A stretch of DNA of 32,204 bases. It comes from an uncultured Eubacteriales bacterium (GTDB lineage Bacteria; Bacillota; Clostridia; Christensenellales; Aristaeellaceae). Position numbers and translations under genes: made by a program. The notes below the pieces were generated by a model. The model had not been told where the DNA came from, did no database searches, and worked only from the letters and a program-made list of their open reading frames with translations. Location: the NCBI GenBank assembly GCA_900315315.1, contig OMYT01000033.1, positions 1-32,204 of the forward strand. Reading direction: 5' to 3'. Numbering within the stretch: position 1 is the stretch's first letter; each line of letters begins with the position of its first letter. Positions 8,801 to 16,286 of this stretch are shown here, piece after piece.

Positions 8801-9177
8801 AGATAGTCAAAATGACGCGAGTATTCTGATACCTGCCGTAGTCCATCACGAATGGCATTGATTGTGAACTCGTCATTAAAGTACTTCTCAGGAGTGATAT
8901 TGTGATAAATCAGTACTTTCTTATTTGGTAAAGACAGAATCTTTTGAAAGCTTTTTTCAGTGATTCCCATTGAATGATGGATAATCAGTATATCATCCTT
9001 GTTTCCTTTATAGCCTGAAAACGATCTGATCTGTCCTTTTAATCTTTCGTCAATATACTCTGCGTAGATCTCAGATGCACTATAGCCCATATTGATTAGT
9101 TCCTGTCTGATAAGCAACATCTGGTTTGTTATTGCATCACCAACTGTTGTTCCTGAATGGAACTGATGAACCATCAT
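5845..9177 (-). CDS. Three-module GT-B glycosyltransferase (1110 aa)
   Basis: This is a very large glycosyltransferase built from three tandem GT4-like GT-B modules. Module 1 (about 1-350) has LIYHNITPEKYF, ILFVGRIVWNK and the nucleotide-sugar motif HEGFGVPLLE. Module 2 (about 360-725) has FLHISSAFPRKG, RGEGFGLPVAE and VSPNTGMADF. Module 3 (about 735-1110) starts GMVTTWNNKCGIAEYT and has LGSYGFLLPHKGI, but the EX7E motif is degenerate (SASGATRFCLAARR), so its activity may be lost or altered. Such fused enzymes often build repeating units with several linkages. Module 1 is related to the separate GT at 16287-17369. ATG9177 follows GGAGGG by eight bases, three bases after the previous stop. The sugar is probably D-rhamnose or mannose, by context only. 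Confidence 0.88.
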   Translation of the reverse strand: MMVHQFHSGTTVGDAITNQMLLIRQELINMGYSASEIYAEYIDERLKGQIRSFSGYKGNKDDILIIHHSMGITEKSFQKILSLPNKKVLIYHNITPEKYFNDEFTINAIRDGLRQVSEYSRHFDYLIADSNYNRRDLIHMGSRDCIDVLPVHVSLDRFDQTEIDLKLAEELKNRTNILFVGRIVWNKCQKDLVKAFAVYQQCFNPNSRLILVGDTGMSGYVEEIRNLVKQLKISDSVLISGKVSECELKTYYQTASVFFCMSMHEGFGVPLLEAMKMNVPVLAFRSSAIPETMNGAGIIANKKNYGMLAAMLDELVTNKELREPVIERQKKRIRELDSIETGTIVKNAVANTINNSRKWSVQMQGPFETSYSLAIVNRKLAEALDDQGKADVSIYCTEGPGDYQPKEKDLEDKEHAKRLWKKSAKCSYPDVTIRNMYPPRVNDVRGGLNFQSFGWEESIIPDEYIENFNIFLDGIGTTSDYVTKQLIECGIKIPVRTMGNGVEFSHDFNSLKPYPVKTKKHIKFLHISSAFPRKGVDILLEAYFETFTGDDDVCLVLKTFPNPHNEVEKILKELLEAHENAPEVEWINKDLKQDKLESLYKAADCYVSVARGEGFGLPVAEAMLAKIPVIVSPNTGMADFCNKDTALLVGYKMVPAKTHVTTGDENHVSLWAEPDKEDLMKQMQHFVDRGRDAETERKIQNAYDLISTRFTWKAVADRWYSFMRNVEKKQRIPKVGMVTTWNNKCGIAEYTRMEVEASERIADYRIYPNSGVELIRPDEEFVEKRLWKNVFEDDLGELTKELVQSDREIVHFQFNFGFFSLKNLTGCIGAIKESGKHVIITFHKTADAKVLGKTVSLKQIVPSLNQCDAIVVHQQDDFDRLVSFGVNKERIHIILLGQLQYPFIPVSYAKERLGIKSSFVLGSYGFLLPHKGIKEIIQAMPAVLQNYPDAIYIPVCSLHEAAESSEYLIECRNEIDRLGLKDHVHMETKYLTNDESMRLLHACDMMCMTYKPSMESASGATRFCLAARRPTITTKQKIFDEFKAFTKQIDKAEPQLISQAILELAKNTEEQNRYTEKSAEYIDAHNWYRTAQFFQDLYLNVLSEYNEAQY

Positions 9178-9180
9178 TTT

Positions 9181-9615
9181 TTATGCCCTCCGCTCTTCAT
9201 ATGAGATAATCATATCCTGAAGTCTGATTATCTCCGATACCGTTACCGTTGTCGCAGAATTACAAGAAGAAACACTAGAAACAAACGGTTTGAGCATTTT
9301 TTTCTCAATCTTCCAGATCATCTGTTTTATTTTTTTGGCAATCCGGCTATTCCCTTGAACAACGTGATTGCTGATGTCCCAAGTGAAATTCATTTTTTGA
9401 AGTTGCTCATAGACATTATCCAGTTGACTGCGCAATGCTTTCAGCTCTTCATGTGAATATCCGTGTGCCGTTGCAGCATATTCTGCAGAGCTTGTTATCT
9501 CTCTCATTTCTTCTGGTTTGATCTTCTCAATAGTTGATTGCACTTTCTGAATTATCTTTTGATTCAGGATTTCCGGATTAGCAACTGCGGGATCCATATC
9601 AAAAAAAACTTCCAT
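9181..9615 (-). CDS. Coiled-coil protein sharing a basic motif with the FkbM neighbour
   Basis: No known enzyme fold is visible in these 144 residues. About 15-85 are helical and charged. A basic segment GNSRIAKKIKQMIWKIEKKM is followed by KPF. The same pattern, FGRIAQKIKRVIRKLTKFY followed by IEPF, occurs in the N-terminal part of the FkbM protein encoded just upstream, and looks like an amphipathic membrane- or complex-binding element. ATG9615 is preferred because GTGAGG lies seven bases upstream; a GTG at 9630 overlapping the FkbM stop (GTGA) is the alternative. Position between FkbM and the big glycosyltransferase suggests an adaptor for polymer termination, by inference. Confidence 0.6.
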   Translation of the reverse strand: MEVFFDMDPAVANPEILNQKIIQKVQSTIEKIKPEEMREITSSAEYAATAHGYSHEELKALRSQLDNVYEQLQKMNFTWDISNHVVQGNSRIAKKIKQMIWKIEKKMLKPFVSSVSSCNSATTVTVSEIIRLQDMIISYEERRA

Positions 9616-9626
9616 ATGGCAATACC

Positions 9627-10988
9627 TCACTTCAACTGTTTTCTGTCAAGCATAATGGAATTGATGCCTGTAAAAGCATATTCCGTATAATCTTTTTCAA
9701 TCAATTGATTCACAAGATTGTCACGTTTTTCATCGTATACCAGATGCGGATGATACGGTATTGTCTCAATGATAATGACCAGCGGTCTCCATTTTCCAAA
9801 ATCAATGGACGCTATGATTTCTTCTTCTGAGCCTTCAATATCAATATTGAGGATTGTCGGAGCAGTGGGGAAATAGGTATCGATAATCTCATTCATCGTA
9901 ATCGTTTTGACTTCTTCGACTGCCTCAATTTTCAGTTCCGGATTCTGAGCAATCGCATCTTCAACAGATTTTTTGTCAAATGAAGAAAGACCGTCTCCGT
10001 TGAGAATATAGAACGGAATGGTTTTGATTTCTGGATCGCTTACCAGACATTTCGGGATAATTTCATCTTCGCTTCTGTAGAGGTTAAGTTCAGGGATAAG
10101 CTTGGGATTTGCTTCCAACAAAACACCTCTGGCCCCCTGTCTGTAAAACGAGTAAGTATTGCTTATTTCTTTGGCATGGTTTGCGCCAAGATCCAGATAT
10201 CGGACAGAACTGACTGAAATCCCGAGATACTTAAGTATGTATTGGATAATCTGATCTTCTCCGCTTTGTGCATAGGAAAGAGTAGCAAACACATTGGAAG
10301 AGGTACTGATTTCTTTTAATTCTTTTGCACAATCCTCCATCTCTGATATACGTGAAAAAGCCTCCTCCAGTTCGGATTTCATCTCATTTAGCACCGTAAT
10401 TTGATAATTCTGACTTGCCTGTACTTCCTCCATAGCGAGAATAGATGAATCGATAGCATTAGTTTTCTCTGTTAGTTCAGACTTGAGGGCTTCAACATCG
10501 GTAACACTCGCTTTCTTTGTTAGTTCAGACTTGAGGGGATCTAATTCCATAATTTGATAGTTTTGACTCGCCTGCACCTCCTTTATTGCCAAAATGGAAA
10601 TTTCAGTAGTATTCGCAAGCTTTTCTAATCCGGAAACTGCTTTTGTCGTGGCATCATTAAACATATTCTGCTGTTCGCTGAATGGTTCGATGTAAAACTT
10701 AGTTAGTTTCCTGATAACCCTCTTTATCTTTTGGGCAATTCTTCCAAAGGGTTTCCTGAACCGTGGTATTTCTCTCCAACTGGGATTATATGCTTGCTGT
10801 TCCATTCTCCGGACATTGTTTTCTAGTTCTGCTATAGTTAAGTCCTTTTCCCTTTTTTCATCGTTTTGGCGGTTTTCTTCCGATTCCTTTTTTTTAATAT
10901 TAGTCCCTGAAGATCCATGAAACAGAATATCATATAAATCCTGATCAAACATCGACATAATACCCCCGTCAGTTCCTTCCATAGTCAT
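9627..10988 (-). CDS. FkbM family methyltransferase with long N-terminal coiled coil
   Basis: Residues of about 45-245 are mostly coiled coil with a basic helix (RIAQKIKRVIRKLTKF) and an internal duplication: ILAIKEVQASQNYQI and ILAMEEVQASQNYQI, plus two LKSELT units. Residues of about 250-453 are an FkbM SAM-dependent methyltransferase, with YLDLGANHAKE as the SAM-binding loop, GVLLEANP and TILNIDIEGSEEEII. FkbM enzymes O-methylate sugars. A methyltransferase joined to a coiled-coil ruler beside Wzm/Wzt resembles chain-terminating WbdD-type systems, which set polysaccharide length; here that role is inferred. ATG10988 overlaps the wzt stop (TAATG). Confidence 0.85.
   Translation of the reverse strand: MTMEGTDGGIMSMFDQDLYDILFHGSSGTNIKKKESEENRQNDEKREKDLTIAELENNVRRMEQQAYNPSWREIPRFRKPFGRIAQKIKRVIRKLTKFYIEPFSEQQNMFNDATTKAVSGLEKLANTTEISILAIKEVQASQNYQIMELDPLKSELTKKASVTDVEALKSELTEKTNAIDSSILAMEEVQASQNYQITVLNEMKSELEEAFSRISEMEDCAKELKEISTSSNVFATLSYAQSGEDQIIQYILKYLGISVSSVRYLDLGANHAKEISNTYSFYRQGARGVLLEANPKLIPELNLYRSEDEIIPKCLVSDPEIKTIPFYILNGDGLSSFDKKSVEDAIAQNPELKIEAVEEVKTITMNEIIDTYFPTAPTILNIDIEGSEEEIIASIDFGKWRPLVIIIETIPYHPHLVYDEKRDNLVNQLIEKDYTEYAFTGINSIMLDRKQLK
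10471..10537. repeat. Internal repeat in the coiled-coil coding region
   Basis: An identical 19-bp sequence, GTTAGTTCAGACTTGAGGG, occurs at 10471-10489 and 10519-10537, 48 bp (16 codons) apart and in frame. It encodes the repeated LKSELT element. Together with the duplicated EVQASQNYQI block, it shows that the coiled coil grew by in-frame duplication. Confidence 0.75.
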
Positions 10989-12271
10989 TAATCAATTATC
11001 CATGTGTGCTCAATGTGCACGATTCCCACGTCCGGTGTATCCGAATAGATCCACAACCTTTGGATTTCTTTCCAGTCATCATAAACATGTGCAGATGTTG
11101 AATGAATCGCAAAGTCAAACAAATATTCACCGGATACAAGATTGATATGAGGTATTTCGCAATGGATAATTCCTCGCTCTTTTAGCTCAACATCCCCCAA
11201 GTGATCAATATAGGTATTTGTTCCTGCCACATGTACCCCATCAACTCTGTAAATGCCGAAACCAATCATGGCGTCAGTGATTTTTTCTTTTGTATGATAG
11301 GCAACTTCAATTTGCATTCTTTCCCCTGATTTGAATACTTCTTTGACGTCTCCGTCCTCTCCGTAAATCTTTACCGTATCTATGACTGCTTCTCCGCTTC
11401 CGAAACGTTTGGTTGTTTCTTCGGTTTCTACTTCTTTTTTGCCAGCCTCTGATGATTCCCTGTCTGATTCCTGCTGTATTGCTTTTTCTTCTTCAAGTTC
11501 TTCTTCGCTTTGATAAAGAGTCTGGCCATTTTTCTGGCCCATATACTCCAAATAATAGGAATGAACCAGTTTCGGATCACCCTGCTTTCTGATATGACCC
11601 TTGTCGATCCAGTAACTTCTGTCACATATCTGTTCGATTTGTCCAAGAGAATGTGAAACAATTACAATAGTAGTCCCTTTTCGTTTTATTTCACGTAATT
11701 TGTTGAAGCACTTGGCCTGAAAAGCCACATCGCCGACAGCCAGGATTTCATCAATCAGCAATATGTCTGCGTCTACATTAATTGCAACTGCGAATGCAAG
11801 CCGCATATACATACCGGATGAATAAGTACGGACAGGATTATCGATATATGCTCCTAATTCCGAAAAATCTATAATGGTTTGAAGGCGCTTGTCAATTTCA
11901 TCTTTGTTCAAGCCAAAGATAGCCGCGTTGGTGTAAATGTTTTCCCTTCCACTCATATCCGGATGAAAACCTGCACCCAGTTCAATCAATGCTGATACGC
12001 GCCCGTTCATCATAACAGTGCCCTTATCTGGATACATGATTCGGGAAAGGAGTTTCAGTGTTGTGCTCTTTCCACACCCATTTTCCCCGATCAGGCCAAT
12101 TGCTTCTCCCTGTTTTACCTCAAAACTGATATCTTTCAGTACTTTCCTTTCCTCGTATCTTCTGCGATTCCGGAATAATAGCTTTTCCTTCAGATATATA
12201 CCTTTATCCAGATAAAGCCTGAATTCTTTGGATACATGATCAACTCGGATTATCGTTTTCTTATCGTCCAT
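10988..12271 (-). CDS. wzt: Polysaccharide ABC transporter ATPase (Wzt-like) with C-terminal domain
   Basis: This is the ATP-binding subunit of the exporter. Walker A GENGCGKST is at 62-70, signature YSSGM at 149-153, Walker B ILLIDE at 169-174 and the switch histidine H206 in VSHS. About 215-285 are a charged linker rich in glutamate. About 285-427 form a beta-sandwich Wzt C-terminal domain (KIYGEDGDVKEVF, GFGIYRVDGVHVAGTN). In O9a/O8-type systems that domain binds the modified end of the glycan before export, which agrees with the methyltransferase encoded next. The ATG has GGAGGAAC upstream and overlaps the permease stop (TAATG). Confidence 0.93.
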   Translation of the reverse strand: MDDKKTIIRVDHVSKEFRLYLDKGIYLKEKLLFRNRRRYEERKVLKDISFEVKQGEAIGLIGENGCGKSTTLKLLSRIMYPDKGTVMMNGRVSALIELGAGFHPDMSGRENIYTNAAIFGLNKDEIDKRLQTIIDFSELGAYIDNPVRTYSSGMYMRLAFAVAINVDADILLIDEILAVGDVAFQAKCFNKLREIKRKGTTIVIVSHSLGQIEQICDRSYWIDKGHIRKQGDPKLVHSYYLEYMGQKNGQTLYQSEEELEEEKAIQQESDRESSEAGKKEVETEETTKRFGSGEAVIDTVKIYGEDGDVKEVFKSGERMQIEVAYHTKEKITDAMIGFGIYRVDGVHVAGTNTYIDHLGDVELKERGIIHCEIPHINLVSGEYLFDFAIHSTSAHVYDDWKEIQRLWIYSDTPDVGIVHIEHTWIID

Positions 12272-13044
12272 TACAGTTCCTCCGCAAAGTGTCGTTGCAG
12301 ACGATTAAACAAAAGCCATCCAATGACTAAAAACAGAACTCCCAATCCGATGGAGGCAAATAAAGTTTGTAATTGCGGAACTTGTTTATAATATAAAACA
12401 TCCCTGTAACAAACAATAATAGGTGTCATGGGATTCAGCATGAAAACTTGTCTGATACTTTCCGGCACCATGTCCACGGAGTACATAACCGGAGTAAGAA
12501 ATTGCCAGAGCATTACAAAGATGCCCACAATATGCTCCAGATCCCGGAAATAAACAGTAGCTCCCGCTACAATAAAGCAAAGTCCCAATGCAAGTAAGTA
12601 TTCTGTCAGCATAATAGGGATCAGTAACGGAAGAATCGAGAAGCGTAAACCGACACTGAAAAGACAAACCAACAATACAACCACAAAACAAAGAAGCATA
12701 TTCACAAAACATGAAGTGACGTGCGCAATGGGCAGGACTTGTCTGGGAAAATGTATTTTTGTTACCATATCCTTCTGTGCAAGTATACAAGTTGCTCCGC
12801 CGGTTATAGAGGTTGAGAAAAATATCCAGGGGATCAGTGCAATAAACAGATAGAGATAATACTTCTCTATGTTGCTTCGCATAATCACAGAAAAAACAAT
12901 AGTATAAACGCCTAGCTGCAAAAGCGGATTTATAAATGTCCATAAAAAGCCGAGAAAACTGGCTTTATAGCGTCCACGAAGATCCCTGCGAACCAACATC
13001 CGTATCATTTCCCGGTATTGATATATTTCTTTGATATTCTTCAT
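12271..13044 (-). CDS. wzm: Polysaccharide ABC transporter permease (Wzm-like)
   Basis: This 257-residue ABC-2 type permease has six predicted membrane helices. The family signature is RRDLRGRYKASFLGFLWTFINPLLQL near the N-terminus (about 19-44), and VYFRDLEHI is the cytoplasmic loop that contacts the ATPase. It pairs with the adjacent Wzt-like ATPase to export a lipid-linked polysaccharide across the cytoplasmic membrane. Its start overlaps the rmd stop by ATGA and is preceded by GGAGAAGCA. Length and topology are normal for Wzm/TagG-type permeases. Confidence 0.93.
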   Translation of the reverse strand: MKNIKEIYQYREMIRMLVRRDLRGRYKASFLGFLWTFINPLLQLGVYTIVFSVIMRSNIEKYYLYLFIALIPWIFFSTSITGGATCILAQKDMVTKIHFPRQVLPIAHVTSCFVNMLLCFVVVLLVCLFSVGLRFSILPLLIPIMLTEYLLALGLCFIVAGATVYFRDLEHIVGIFVMLWQFLTPVMYSVDMVPESIRQVFMLNPMTPIIVCYRDVLYYKQVPQLQTLFASIGLGVLFLVIGWLLFNRLQRHFAEEL

Positions 13045-13967
13045 TGCTTCTCCTGATTTCGATAATAAGTAATGGTATCTCTCAGGATTTCATCCAGTAT
13101 TATTTCCGGTTCCCATCCGGTGTCTTTTGTCAGTTTGCTGTGATCACAGCAGACGACGGGGGTATCACTGGGGCGCATACGGGCAGGATCCTGGATAACC
13201 TGGATGGGGGTTTTTGCCATTGCAAGCAGTTTATCCAGGACTTCCTGGGCACTGTAGGTTTTGCCGGAGCCGACGTTATAGACTTCTCCGGGGGTTCCTC
13301 TCTCGGTAATCAGGCGATAGGCTCGGACGACGTCTTTTACATGCGTGAAATCCCGTCTGGAAGTCAGGTTACCGACCTTCAGGGCATCCTGTTCTCCGCG
13401 CTCCACTTTGACAATGCCGGAAGCAAAGTCCGGGATCATGAAACCAGGCTTCTGGCCGGCTCCGCCATGGTTGAAGGATCGGGTCATACAGATTTTAAGG
13501 TTGTATGCTTTGGCATAGGCCCTGCCCATTTGTTCCTGCGTCACTTTGGAGATGGCATAGGGATTCATAGGATTCATGGGTATTTCTTCATTGACGGAGA
13601 TACCCGCTTCCCTCAGGTTCCCATACTGGTCAGAAGACCCGACCAGAAGGATGAAAGTGGAGGGAGCATAATTTCGGACTGCTTCCATTAGGTTGATTGC
13701 AGCGTTGACATTAATCTCTATTGTTTTCTGAGGGATCTGCCAGCTTTTTTCGACATTCGCCTGTCCGGCAAGATGAAAGATGCAATCCGGCTTTTCCCTT
13801 CGGATAATGGTATTGATCTGTTCCGGATTCAGAAGGTCCGCGATAATGGTATTGGACCCTGAGATGAGATCCAGGCCTAAAACTTCATACCCGTTTTCTT
13901 CCAGCTCTTGACGAAGGTATTTTCCGACAAAGCCTTCACTGCCGGTGATCAGCGCTTTGCGCTTCAT
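13041..13967 (-). CDS. rmd: GDP-6-deoxy-D-mannose reductase (Rmd)
   Basis: This 308-residue extended short-chain dehydrogenase reduces GDP-4-keto-6-deoxy-mannose to GDP-D-rhamnose. The NAD(P) loop is [12 protein letters not shown] (7-18), [12 protein letters not shown] follows, and the catalytic region has VGSSDQYG and the YAISK (YxxxK) pair. [18 protein letters not shown] and [20 protein letters not shown] are typical of Rmd rather than GDP-fucose synthase. It directly follows gmd with a 4-bp ATGA overlap and has GGAGG at seven bases, so both steps are made together. Confidence 0.9.
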   Translation of the reverse strand: MKRKALITGSEGFVGKYLRQELEENGYEVLGLDLISGSNTIIADLLNPEQINTIIRREKPDCIFHLAGQANVEKSWQIPQKTIEINVNAAINLMEAVRNYAPSTFILLVGSSDQYGNLREAGISVNEEIPMNPMNPYAISKVTQEQMGRAYAKAYNLKICMTRSFNHGGAGQKPGFMIPDFASGIVKVERGEQDALKVGNLTSRRDFTHVKDVVRAYRLITERGTPGEVYNVGSGKTYSAQEVLDKLLAMAKTPIQVIQDPARMRPSDTPVVCCDHSKLTKDTGWEPEIILDEILRDTITYYRNQEKQ

Positions 13968-15010
13968 GCTTTTGCCTCCATTTGAGCTTTTTCCGCTTTT
14001 GCCAGTTTCAGATCATATTCCGCCATGATGGCACAAAGTTCTTCATAGCTGGTTTTCTGCGGGTTCCAACCAAGTTTTGTTCTTGCTTTGGTGGGATCGC
14101 CCCAGAGGTTGACGACATCTGTCGGGCGATACCATTTTTCATTAACACAGACAACCATTTTTCCGGTCTTCTTTTCATAACCTTTTTCGTTGATGCCTTC
14201 GCCCTTCCATTCCAGTTCGATACCATCATGGGCAAAGGCCAGGGTTGTGAATTCGCGTACGGTATGCTGCACGCCCGTGGCGATCACATAGTCGTCCGGT
14301 TCATCCTGCTGGAGAATCAACCACATGCATTCCACATAGTCCTTGGCATAGCCCCAGTCCCGGAGGCTGTCGAGGTTACCCAATTCAAGATGGTCCTGGA
14401 GGCCGACCGCAATGCGTCCGGCAGCGCGGGTAATTTTCCTTGTAACAAAGGTTTCACCCCGACGCTCGGATTCATGATTAAACAGAATACCGTTGCAGGC
14501 AAAAATCCCGTAGGCATCCCGGTACTGCCGAATCATCCAGAAACCGTACTGTTTGGCGACTGCGTAAGGAGAATAGGGATGGAAGGGAGTCGTTTCAGAT
14601 TGTGGGACTTCTTCCACCTTGCCATAGAGTTCACTGGTAGACGCCTGGTAAACTCTGGTGGTTTTGTCCAGACCGGCATTGTGGACTGCTTCCAGGATGC
14701 GCAGGACGCCCAGGGCATCCACATCGCCGGTATATTCAGCTGCTTCAAAGGAAACCTGCACATGGCTCTGAGCTGCCAGGTTATAGATTTCATCCGGTTT
14801 GACACTCAGGACAATCTTGGAAATACTGGAGGAATCGCTCAGGTCACCTTCATGGATGATAAGTTTGTCCAGAATATGATCAATCCGATATGTGGTAGGA
14901 ACAGAAGAACGCCGAACAATACCGTGAACTTCGTAATCCTTTTCAAGAAGAAGTTCTGCGAGATAGGAGCCATCCTGGCCCGTGATACCGGTAATAAGTG
15001 CTTTTTTCAT
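13964..15010 (-). CDS. gmd: GDP-mannose 4,6-dehydratase
   Basis: The enzyme converts GDP-D-mannose to GDP-4-keto-6-deoxy-D-mannose. Residues 5-20 are the NADP loop [16 protein letters not shown], followed by [27 protein letters not shown], the catalytic [11 protein letters not shown] and [11 protein letters not shown] (YxxxK), [16 protein letters not shown] and [18 protein letters not shown] are all diagnostic of Gmd. At 348 residues it is of normal length. AAAGGA lies about nine bases before ATG15010, and a 22-bp gap separates it from manC. Confidence 0.95.
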   Translation of the reverse strand: MKKALITGITGQDGSYLAELLLEKDYEVHGIVRRSSVPTTYRIDHILDKLIIHEGDLSDSSSISKIVLSVKPDEIYNLAAQSHVQVSFEAAEYTGDVDALGVLRILEAVHNAGLDKTTRVYQASTSELYGKVEEVPQSETTPFHPYSPYAVAKQYGFWMIRQYRDAYGIFACNGILFNHESERRGETFVTRKITRAAGRIAVGLQDHLELGNLDSLRDWGYAKDYVECMWLILQQDEPDDYVIATGVQHTVREFTTLAFAHDGIELEWKGEGINEKGYEKKTGKMVVCVNEKWYRPTDVVNLWGDPTKARTKLGWNPQKTSYEELCAIMAEYDLKLAKAEKAQMEAKA

Positions 15011-15032
15011 GGTGAATATCCTTTCCGTTGCT

Positions 15033-16109
15033 TTAAAGTAGTTCTTTTCTATTTTTTTCCTTCAGGAGATCAACAATCTGTTTGACTTCCTGTGCTTTGT
15101 CTTTGCTGCAGACCATGATAGCGTCCGGTGTTTCGACAACGACAATGTTTTCCACGTCCAAAGCAGTAACAATACGACTTTGTGAATAGATCACGCTGTT
15201 CTTGACGTTAATGGCGACAGTGTCTCCGAGCAGGACATTGTTGTTTTCATCCGGTTTGTGGAGGATGTCCATCATGTCCCAGCTGCCCACGTCGTTCCAG
15301 CCGCAGTCCCCGGGGATAACAAGGACTTCGCCTTTGGCCGCGCTTGGCTCCATGACGGCGTAGTCGATGGAAATCTTTCGGATCTTCGGATAGACCTCAT
15401 GAAGAACTTCCTGCTCTTTGGGGGTGTTCATGGCATCGCCGATGATATTCAGGTCATCGTAGATATCAGAAACGTATTCTTTGAGTTTTTGGAGGATCAG
15501 GCTTGCTTTCCAGATGAACATGCCGCTGTTCCAGGCATAGTCTCCGCTTTCGATGTAGGTCTTTGCGGTTTCCTCGTCCGGCTTTTCTTTGAATTCCAGG
15601 ACCTGCTTAATGGGTAACTGGTCACTGTTCTGATAGCGGATATAGCCGAAACCGGTGGAGGGAAAGGTGGGCTTCAGGCCGATGGTAATCAGCTTGTCCT
15701 GTTCTTCCGCGGTCAGAATCGTGGTTTTGAAGATCTCCGTCAGGGCGGGGACATCTTCGATATAGTGATCCGCCGGGGTGATGATCATGACACCGTCGCC
15801 GTACTTGCGGAGGATCTCCATGGCGGCATAGCCGATGCAGGCAGCAGTGTTTCGGGCGGCCGGTTCTGCGAGAATGTTCCGAGGAAAGACTTTTCCCTGG
15901 GTTGCCGTGATCATGGCAGGCGCCTGGACATCTGCAGTCACGATAAAGATGTTGCTCTTGCCGATGACGGTAGCCATCCGGTCAACGGCTTCGTTGACCA
16001 TGAGGTCTTTTCCGGAGAGGTTCAGGAGCTGCTTTGGGGTTTTCTGCCGGGAGAGGGGCCAGAAACGGGTCCCGCCGCCCCCGGCCATGATGACGCCATA
16101 GTGGTTCAT
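15033..16109 (-). CDS. manC: Mannose-1-phosphate guanylyltransferase
   Basis: This enzyme makes GDP-mannose from GTP and mannose-1-phosphate. The nucleotide-binding motif is [20 protein letters not shown], followed by [37 protein letters not shown] and [15 protein letters not shown], all standard for the single-domain class without an isomerase module. I start it at ATG16109, which has AGGAGG upstream and gives the normal N-terminus just before GVIMAGG. An in-frame extension to 16181 has no ribosome site and overlaps a different small ORF. A second guanylyltransferase is fused to isomerase modules at 21363-23711, so GDP-mannose supply is duplicated. Confidence 0.92.
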   Translation of the reverse strand: MNHYGVIMAGGGGTRFWPLSRQKTPKQLLNLSGKDLMVNEAVDRMATVIGKSNIFIVTADVQAPAMITATQGKVFPRNILAEPAARNTAACIGYAAMEILRKYGDGVMIITPADHYIEDVPALTEIFKTTILTAEEQDKLITIGLKPTFPSTGFGYIRYQNSDQLPIKQVLEFKEKPDEETAKTYIESGDYAWNSGMFIWKASLILQKLKEYVSDIYDDLNIIGDAMNTPKEQEVLHEVYPKIRKISIDYAVMEPSAAKGEVLVIPGDCGWNDVGSWDMMDILHKPDENNNVLLGDTVAINVKNSVIYSQSRIVTALDVENIVVVETPDAIMVCSKDKAQEVKQIVDLLKEKNRKELL

Positions 16110-16129
16110 GTGATTTGTTTCCTCCTGGG

Positions 16130-16267
16130 TTACTTTTTTAGTTTCAGCATTTTCAGGATTTTTCGGATGTGTTTTTTCCATCTGTTTCGGGCCATTCCCC
16201 GGGTCAATTCTCTGTATGTTGCGTTATGGATCATCCATAACGGTTTGAATCTCTTGCTTTTTTCCAT
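16130..16267 (-). CDS. Small basic protein, 45 aa
   Basis: ATG16267 starts a 45-codon ORF beginning MEKSKRFKPLWMIHNATYRE and ending in a lysine-rich helix (KHIRKILKMLKLKK). GGAG lies six bases upstream of the ATG. It starts 19 bases after the glycosyltransferase stop and ends 20 bases before the manC ATG, with the manC AGGAGG in that gap, so it fits exactly as an operon gene. It has no hydrophobic segment or cysteines; the C-terminus looks like an amphipathic cationic helix that might sit on the membrane. No family recognised. It could also be the tail of a larger lost gene. Confidence 0.5.
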   Translation of the reverse strand: MEKSKRFKPLWMIHNATYRELTRGMARNRWKKHIRKILKMLKLKK

Positions 16268-16286
16268 GAAGACTCCGTTTTTTAGC

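Noticed and set aside
13982-15085. 367-codon open frame on the plus strand
   Set aside because: Antisense to gmd, with no recognisable domain. The minus-strand frame has all Gmd motifs.
16110-16181. 24-residue N-terminal extension of ManC
   Set aside because: No ribosome site at 16181, the extension is unlike ManC N-termini, and AGGAGG precedes ATG16109.
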